64,000 bases of DNA from JAWVFM01 sp963771655. GTDB lineage: Bacteria > Actinomycetota > Thermoleophilia > Solirubrobacterales > 70-9. A model generated the notes under the pieces. It searched no databases and was not told the origin of the DNA. It saw only the letters and a list, made by a program, of their open reading frames with translations. Location: positions 1 through 64,000 of the forward strand of contig CAVYUG010000014.1 in assembly GCA_963771655.1 (NCBI GenBank), written 5' to 3'. Shown here piece by piece: positions 58,845 to 64,000 of this stretch (positions within the stretch are counted from its first letter, which is position 1; each line of letters opens with the position of its first letter). The position numbers and the translations under genes are program-made.

Positions 58845-60227
58845 CCCGGCCCCACCTGCTCCGCCACCGCCGCCTCGAGGTCGGCCGCGAAGTCGTCGAG
58901 GTCCGCGAGCACGTCGCGGTCGCCGGCGAGGCCGAAGAAGACCCCGCCGTCGTAGCTCAGGACGCCGATCGAGAGCGCCCGGCGCTGGGGCGAGAGGGGC
59001 ACGAAGGGATGGATCGCGAGGATCCGGCGGCCCAGCATGTAGAGCGGGAGCTGCGGCCCGGGCACGTTCGAGACGACGAGGTTCCAGGTCAGCGGGCCCG
59101 ACAGGGCCCCCGCGAGGACGCGGTTGACGGTGGGCGGGACGAAGCCCGTCGCCTCGATGACGAGCGATGCGGCGCGCGCCTGCTCGGATGCCTTGAGCCG
59201 CGTCATCTGCTCGTTGATGAGGCGCAGCCGCTCCGCGGGGTCGCGCTCGCGCACCGGCAGCGCGACGAAGAGCGTCGCGATCCGGTTGCCGAGCTCGAGC
59301 TCCTCGTCGGGCCGGCGAACGCTCACCGGCACGAGGGCCACGATGTGCTCGGGGAGCTCCTCGCCGCGCCGGTCGAAGAACCGCGCGAGCCCGCCCGTCA
59401 CGGCGGCCAGGACGACGTCGTTCACCGTCGCCGGCCCGTCGGCCCGCGCGGCCTTGAGGGCGTCGAGCCTCGTCTCGCACGAACGCGACCCGGCGGTCGC
59501 GGCCGATCTCCTGATTCAGGAACGTCGCGGGCACCGCCGGCCCGCCCGCCGCGAGACCGGCGAAGCCCTCGGCCGTCCGGCGGAGGCGGTTGGCCGTGCC
59601 GCGGGGCATCGTGAGCGCCGACAGCGCCGCCCTGCGGGCGGTCCGGACCGGCTCGCGGATGCGGTCGGAGGCGGCGCGGACGAACAGCATCTCCGGGCTC
59701 GGCTGGTCCGGCTCCCAGGGCTTCGCCGGCAATTCCATCTCGGTCCCCTCCGGGTTGGGGTCGACGAGGAGGGTCCCGACGTCGAGCGCCGAGACGCCGT
59801 CGACCAGCGCGTGGTGCGTCTTGGAGAGGATCGCGTGGCGCCCGCCTTCGAGACCCTCGATCAGGTAGATCCGCCAGAGCGGGCGTGAGAAGTCGAGCGG
59901 CTGCGAGAAGACCTCGCCGACCAGGTCGCGAAGCTGCGCCATCGACCCGGGCCGGGGCAGCGCGACGTGCTGGACGTGCCAGCGCAGGTCGAAGCGAGGG
60001 TCGTCGCCCCACTCGGGGTTCGAGAGGCCGAGCGGCACCCGCGTCACCCGCTGGCGGAAGCGCGGCACGAGGTTGAGCCTCGCTTCGACGTGCTCCAGAA
60101 GGTCCTCGTAGGGAGCGGGCTCGCCCTCGACGATGACCGTGCCGCCGACGTTGACGTGGATCGACCCGCCCTCGGCGAGGAGCGAGGACATGTCCGACGC
60201 CGACAGGCGCTGCGGGCGCTCGTTCAC
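58841..60227 (-). pseudogene. WS/DGAT acyltransferase, one-base frameshift
   Basis: About 461 residues if corrected. The N-terminal part from GTG 60227 has the active-site HHALVDG near residues 138-144. The frame breaks near 59475-59486; the C-terminal part (LVIEATGFVPPTVNRVLAGA, LVVSNVPGPQLPLYMLGRRI, PLSPQRRALSIGVLSYDGG) continues in another frame to 58841. One missing base in a gcctcgtctcgcacg stretch would explain it. If functional it makes triacylglycerol or wax esters from acyl-CoA. Confidence 0.85.
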
Positions 60228-60256
60228 GGCCGCCCGAGCCTATAGTCGGGCGGCCG

Positions 60257-61288
60257 ATGAGATCCCTGATCGTCTCGGAGGACCGCGCGGTTGACTGGCA
60301 CGAGGTCGACGACGCGCGGATCGAGGGGCCGGGCGAGGCGATCGTCCGTCCGCTCGCCGTCGCCCTGTGCGATCTCGACCGGCCGATCATCGTCGGCGAG
60401 GCGCCGGTGCCGCCGCCGGTCGCGATCGGCCACGAATGCGTTGCCGAGGTGGTCGAGGTGGGGGAGGAGGTCTCGTCGTTCTCCGCCGGCGATCTCGTCG
60501 TCGTCCCGTTCCAGATCTCCTGCGGTGCCTGCGATCGCTGCCGCGCGGGGCTCACCGGCGACTGCCGCGAGGTGCCGCCGGGCTCGATGTACGGCTTCGG
60601 CGCCTTCGGCGGTGACTGGGGCGGTCTCGTCTCCGACCTTGCGCGAGTCCCGTTCGCCGAGGCCATGCTCGTGCCGGTTCCCGACGGGGTCGCACCCGCG
60701 ACGCTCGCCTCGGCCTCCGACAACCTGCCCGACGCCTGGCGCACGGTCTCCGGCCCGCTGGCCGAGAACCCCGGCGCCGACGTGCTCGTGATCGGCGGTG
60801 GCGCCCCCAGCATCGGCCTCTACGCGGTCGACTTCGCGCGAGCGCTCGGCGCCGGCGAGGTGGCCTACGTCGACACCAATCCCGACCGTCTCGCGCTTGC
60901 GGCCGAGCTGGGGGCGGAGGCGATCGAGGGGCTCGACCGCAAGTACAAGCGGCGTCAGATCACCGTCAACGCCACCGCGAGCCATGAGGGACTACACGCT
61001 GCGCTTCGCTCGACGGCGCGGGGCGGCGTCTGCACCAGCGTCGGCATCTACTACGAGGAGATGACCCCGATGCCGGTCCTCGAGATGTACACGGCCGGCG
61101 TGCGATTCGTGACCGGCCGCGTCGCCGCCCGCCCGGTGATCCCGCCGATCCTCGATCTCGTCGCGTCGGGTGACGTCCGACCCGACAAGGTCACGAGCAA
61201 CGTCGCCGCCTGGGACGAGGCGCCCGAGGCGGTGCTGGCCGAGGAGACGAAGCTCGTGATCGAGCGGCCCGCCGGCGGCCGTCGGTGA
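60257..61288 (+). CDS. Zinc-dependent alcohol dehydrogenase (MDR family)
   Basis: 343 residues. Catalytic-zinc region ALCDLDRPIIVGEAP and IGHECVAEVVEVG, structural zinc cysteines in ISCGACDRCRAGLTGDC near residues 92-105, and nucleotide-binding VLVIGGGAPSIGLYAVDFAR near 177-196. Oxidises an alcohol with NAD(P). ATG 60257, divergent from the acyltransferase with 29 bases between. The stop overlaps the next start. Confidence 0.9.
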   Translation: MRSLIVSEDRAVDWHEVDDARIEGPGEAIVRPLAVALCDLDRPIIVGEAPVPPPVAIGHECVAEVVEVGEEVSSFSAGDLVVVPFQISCGACDRCRAGLTGDCREVPPGSMYGFGAFGGDWGGLVSDLARVPFAEAMLVPVPDGVAPATLASASDNLPDAWRTVSGPLAENPGADVLVIGGGAPSIGLYAVDFARALGAGEVAYVDTNPDRLALAAELGAEAIEGLDRKYKRRQITVNATASHEGLHAALRSTARGGVCTSVGIYYEEMTPMPVLEMYTAGVRFVTGRVAARPVIPPILDLVASGDVRPDKVTSNVAAWDEAPEAVLAEETKLVIERPAGGRR

Positions 61289-61572
61289 GCGCACGCCGCC
61301 TATGGGCGCTCACCTACGACTACGTGCCGGGCATCCTCGAGCGCCGGGCCCCGCATCGCGAGGCGCACCTGGCTCACGTCGCCGCCTGGCACGAGCGCGG
61401 TGACCTCGTCGTCGCCGGTGCCCTCGGTGACCCGCCGCGTGGCGCGTTCTTCGCCTTCGAGGTCAGCGGCGCCGAGCGCGTCGAGGAGTTCGTCGGCGCC
61501 GACCCCTACGTCGACGCGGGGCTCGTGGCCGGACGGCGCGTCGAGCCCTGGACGGTGGTGGCCGGGCTCTAG
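61285..61572 (+). CDS. YCII-family protein
   Basis: 95 residues, ferredoxin-like fold: ALTYDYVPGILERRAPHREA then HLAHVAAWHERGDLVVAGAL and VEEFVGADPYVDAGLVAGRR. The His and Asp in HREAHLAH and DPYV are family-conserved. Function unresolved; possibly a small lyase. GTG 61285 overlaps the dehydrogenase stop (GTGA). Its stop is shared in CTAG with the convergent gene. Confidence 0.85.
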   Translation: MSARRLWALTYDYVPGILERRAPHREAHLAHVAAWHERGDLVVAGALGDPPRGAFFAFEVSGAERVEEFVGADPYVDAGLVAGRRVEPWTVVAGL

Positions 61573-62315
61573 CGGGCGTCCGAGGGGTGCGCCCAGGCGG
61601 CATCGACCGTGGAGTTCCGGTGCGCGATCAGCGTGCTTGTGCCCTGAAGCAGCGCCGCCACCGCGATCGGGATCCACAGTTCGGAGTTCATGACGAGGAG
61701 GCCGCCGATCAGGGCGCCGAGGAACATCGCCAGGATCGAGATGAGCCCCCGCCTGATCTCGGCCACGCCGGCGCGGCGCGAGGCCGGGTCGGCCGCCATG
61801 CCGGTGATCGTGAGCGTGAGGAGCGTCGTCCGCAGCCCCGGCACGTTCACACGCCGCACTGCGGCGTTCTGAATCCCCATCGCCATCGCCAGCGGCACGA
61901 TGAGCGCGTACCGGGCGGCGTCGGTGAGATCGTCGCCGACGAAGAGCGCAATGGCGACAGCTCCGATCACAAGGGGCGTCTTCACGAACCCGAAGGCCCG
62001 CATCAGCCGGGCGTGGTGCGATCCGGAGCGGCGGATCAGCCGTCCGGCGCAGACGGCTCCGATGACGAAGGCGGCGAGAGCCGACAGGGAGGCGAGCGCC
62101 GAGAGCCCCGGCGCCCCGCCGAGCGCGAAGCCGACGAACACGACGTTTCCGGTCATGTTCGCGACGAAGACGTGGTCGAGCGCGATGAAGCTCACCGCGT
62201 CGACGAGGCCGGCGACGACCGTCAGCAGGACGAACATGATCGGCAGCGGCCCGTACTCCTCCCGGGTCCAGGGCCAGGTCGCGAGCTCTTGGATGCGGGC
62301 AGCGGCCGCCGTCAA
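61569..62315 (-). CDS. DUF1275 (YoaK)-family membrane protein
   Basis: 248 residues, six or seven hydrophobic helices. VVAGLVDAVSFIALDHVFVA and NMTGNVVFVGFALGG are the family signature, and AMGIQNAAVRRVNVPGLRTT lies near residue 142. Possibly a transporter; function not established. TTG start at 62315; ATG 62237 (residue 27) is an alternative that would skip only the soluble N-terminus. Confidence 0.88.
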   Translation of the reverse strand: MTAAAARIQELATWPWTREEYGPLPIMFVLLTVVAGLVDAVSFIALDHVFVANMTGNVVFVGFALGGAPGLSALASLSALAAFVIGAVCAGRLIRRSGSHHARLMRAFGFVKTPLVIGAVAIALFVGDDLTDAARYALIVPLAMAMGIQNAAVRRVNVPGLRTTLLTLTITGMAADPASRRAGVAEIRRGLISILAMFLGALIGGLLVMNSELWIPIAVAALLQGTSTLIAHRNSTVDAAWAHPSDAR

Positions 62316-62401
62316 CTTCGCGCGAAGTCTGGCCGACGCCCCGGCGGCTGATCGGCCGTGCGGCCCCTACAATCGCCCGTCCGGGGCTAGGACCCCGTTC
62401 C

Positions 62402-62475
62402 GCGCCCGTAGCTCAGCCGGATAGAGCGTCGGTCTACGAAACCGAAGGTCACAGGTTCGAATCCTGTCGGGCGCG
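62402..62475 (+). tRNA. tRNA-Arg (anticodon ACG)
   Basis: 74 nt. Acceptor GCGCCCG pairs with CGGGCGC, D arm CTCAGCCGGATAGAG, anticodon loop CTACGAA gives ACG, T loop TTCGAAT, discriminator G. CCA is not encoded. The DNA to its right is less GC-rich than the rest of the window. Confidence 0.97.
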
Positions 62476-62606
62476 CTCTTAGAAGTCCTGCTCAGGGCTT
62501 GGATTGTCGGCTGAGGCGCAGCGGTGCGCGGAGTCCCGTGGTTCCAACAAGGTTCCAATTCCTGAGCTGAGTAGCTGCGAGCGAGGCGCGGCGTACGGGA
62601 GCGACC

Positions 62607-63176
62607 TCAGGCGAGAACTGCCTCGAGCTTCTCCGGGTCGACCTCGTCGGGCTTCGTTGCCTTGTAGGTATGGCGGCGTCCGTGCTTCGCGCTTGTGTCT
62701 GGCTCACGCGTCACTGCGCCGGCTTCCAGGAGCGCAGAAAGGCGCTGATGCAGGTTGGGAAGCTTTAGCTTGAGCTCGTCGGCGAGGTCAGGCGCATTAA
62801 AGGAGCCGAGGCGTTGGGCTGCCTCGAGTGTCTCCTGAAGCTGACGAGTGCCGCCAAGCAGCTTGATCTGATCGTCCTCAAGTACGGCTAAACGCAGCTG
62901 CCGCTTCTCGACGACCAGCGCCAGGCTTTCGCGGACTTCGTCGCTGAGGCCGGTGATCACGACCACGAGGGACTCGTTTCGATGAAGAAGAGTGGCGACT
63001 CTCATGACGACCTCATCGAGGAACGAGGGTGTCGCGATCTCGACGCCAACAAAGCTGAGTACGAGCCCACCGTTTCTGACGCTGTTCTGCACGCGGTCTG
63101 CGGCGTCGCGCCCGCTCGCCCGAGTAGAGAGCACGGGTCCTATTTCGGCGAGTTTGATGAGTCCCGGCTTCTTCAT
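62607..63176 (-). CDS. STAS-like (DUF4325) / winged-helix protein
   Basis: 189 residues. DRVQNSVRNGGLVLSFVGVE and IATPSFLDEVVMRVATLLH form a STAS-like DUF4325 domain (about 25-100). The C-terminal part (FNAPDLADELKLKLPNLHQR then LSALLEAGAVTREPD, HGRRHTYKATKPDEV) is a winged helix. It lies downstream of an ATP-binding protein gene on the same strand with a 43-base gap. The arrangement resembles an anti-sigma antagonist/kinase switch coupled to DNA binding. Start ATG 63176. Confidence 0.78.
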   Translation of the reverse strand: MKKPGLIKLAEIGPVLSTRASGRDAADRVQNSVRNGGLVLSFVGVEIATPSFLDEVVMRVATLLHRNESLVVVITGLSDEVRESLALVVEKRQLRLAVLEDDQIKLLGGTRQLQETLEAAQRLGSFNAPDLADELKLKLPNLHQRLSALLEAGAVTREPDTSAKHGRRHTYKATKPDEVDPEKLEAVLA

Positions 63177-63219
63177 TGATCTGTATGAACCATATTCCTA
63201 ATCGGTGTCTCGCTCCGCT

Positions 63220-63999
63220 TCATGAGCTGTGGTGGGATCGATCGACCGTGATTCCAGTTCCCCACCCCGGACTGTAGGCAACCTCTCTGGTCTCCCAGCT
63301 TCCATCCCATCGTGCAAAGGCGGTGCCGCTGCGGATCACCATTGAGGCCTCGAAGCCGTGTCTGCGTGCAAGGTCGAGCACGTTGGTGAGCCCGCCGAAG
63401 TTGGCGCGGCTCCGGTCGAGGCTCTCGCGCAGTCGGGCCAGAGAGTGTGCGTTGGTCGCGACGCGCTCGCCGAGGTCGTATACGACAAGCTGGACGTCAC
63501 GGCTCTCCGCTTCGATTGCGCAGCTGATGATCGGCGCGCAGCCGCTATCCGAGGCGTAGGTGAGAGCGTTGTCGAGCAGGGCGACCGCGCTCACAGCGAG
63601 GAACTGCGCGTGGGCGACGGCGAGCCGCAGGTTGCCCAGATGGGAGCTCGACCCGGCAGCGCGGATCGTGCGGCCGATTAGCTCGGCCTCGTCGATGTCG
63701 ACGACGGCGAGTGCGGGGATCAGGATCCGGGGGTCACGTCGGGGTACCCGATAGTCGTCGGGCAACGCGCATCGCTCGGGCAGGGCGCCGAGGAGATAGT
63801 GGAGGCGCCTTCGACACGCCGGATCGCGGGGAAACCATGGGCATACCGTGGCGTCGGCGTCGCTGGCCAGGTGGCGCTCGATCACGGCTCGGATCGCGAC
63901 GGCGGTGAACGCGTCGGCGCCCGTCATCCCGCGAGCTTCAATGAGGAGCTCCTCCGCGCCGCCGCTCTGGACACCTCGGAGGTCTGGAACGTGGCGCAA
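63220..63999 (-). CDS. HATPase-like ATP-binding protein, partner of the STAS-like protein (5' end possibly outside)
   Basis: At least 259 codons. C-terminal half resembles a GHKL ATPase: N box VSAVALLDNALTYASDSG near residue 145, G1-like LVVYDLGERVATNA, G2-like NFGGLTNVLDLARRHGF. The N-terminal half is unrecognised and contains PRDPACRRRLHYLLGALPER. The first possible start in the window is TTG 63999 at the very edge, so the true start is probably beyond it. No phosphoacceptor His domain is seen, unlike standard kinases. Confidence 0.72.
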   Translation of the reverse strand: MRHVPDLRGVQSGGAEELLIEARGMTGADAFTAVAIRAVIERHLASDADATVCPWFPRDPACRRRLHYLLGALPERCALPDDYRVPRRDPRILIPALAVVDIDEAELIGRTIRAAGSSSHLGNLRLAVAHAQFLAVSAVALLDNALTYASDSGCAPIISCAIEAESRDVQLVVYDLGERVATNAHSLARLRESLDRSRANFGGLTNVLDLARRHGFEASMVIRSGTAFARWDGSWETREVAYSPGWGTGITVDRSHHSS

Positions 64000-64000
64000 C

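Noticed and set aside
62367..62558. Minus-strand frame with DRIRTCDLRFRRPTLYPAELR
   Set aside because: It is the antisense translation of tRNA-Arg, another common false gene.
62476..62606. Attachment site immediately right of tRNA-Arg
   Set aside because: No second copy of the tRNA 3' end and no integrase are visible in the window; only the change in composition supports an island, so no att site is annotated.

Overview
The window is GC-rich (roughly 70%) bacterial chromosome packed with genes on both strands. No gene-free stretch exceeds about 300 bases. The gene content fits an aerobic, heterotrophic Actinomycetota, most likely class Thermoleophilia (Solirubrobacterales/Gaiellales): an actinobacterial-type acyl-CoA carboxylase with a small epsilon-like subunit, a WS/DGAT-type acyltransferase, dodecin, a GH15 trehalase/glucoamylase-like enzyme, and secreted repeat proteins of a kind I recall from that class. 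The taxonomic call is inference; no rRNA is present.

Layout. 0-3 kb: two-component pair (kinase cut by the window edge), an orphan Phd/YefM antitoxin and a short coiled, membrane-tailed protein. 3-11.8 kb: sugar kinase divergent from a GH15 enzyme, a quinone-reductase-like dehydrogenase, a DEAD-box helicase and several membrane proteins. 11.7-14.9 kb: HAD phosphatase, APH-type kinase and acyl-CoA dehydrogenase as neighbours, the three domains of vertebrate ACAD10. 14.9-25 kb: patatin lipase, TauE/SafE exporter with an Rrf2 regulator, PHP phosphoesterase, PhyH dioxygenase, a shortened solute-binding lipoprotein, and a large nucleotide-cyclase/ATPase/TPR regulator. 24.3-33.8 kb: a compact sulfate assimilation operon (sir-cysH-sat-cysC followed by an acyltransferase), flanked at a distance by two AbiEi/DUF559 genes. 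30-40 kb: dodecin, carboxylase subunits and a methylmalonyl-CoA mutase large subunit, which would give the propionyl-CoA to succinyl-CoA route if the biotin subunit and B12 subunit lie elsewhere. 40-48 kb: drug exporter, glycosyltransferases, UDP-glucuronate decarboxylase, sigma factor, GH26. 49-62 kb: a zinc-ribbon/HATPase protein overlapping a PAS-GGDEF-EAL protein, redox and lipid enzymes, three tRNAs over 48.9-62.5 kb. 62.6-64 kb: a STAS-like/winged-helix protein with an ATP-binding partner beside tRNA-Arg, in visibly less GC-rich DNA.

Recurring structural points. Four convergent gene pairs end on one shared CTAG. Four genes appear frameshifted, most in G/C runs or repeats (secreted poly-Gly protein, a glycosyltransferase, an L,D-transpeptidase, a WS/DGAT enzyme), so either sequence errors or genuine decay or phase variation must be considered. 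A 40-bp inverted-repeat element occurs twice, and a CCCAATYAGG-type palindrome occurs upstream of both the TauE/SafE gene and the sulfite reductase gene.
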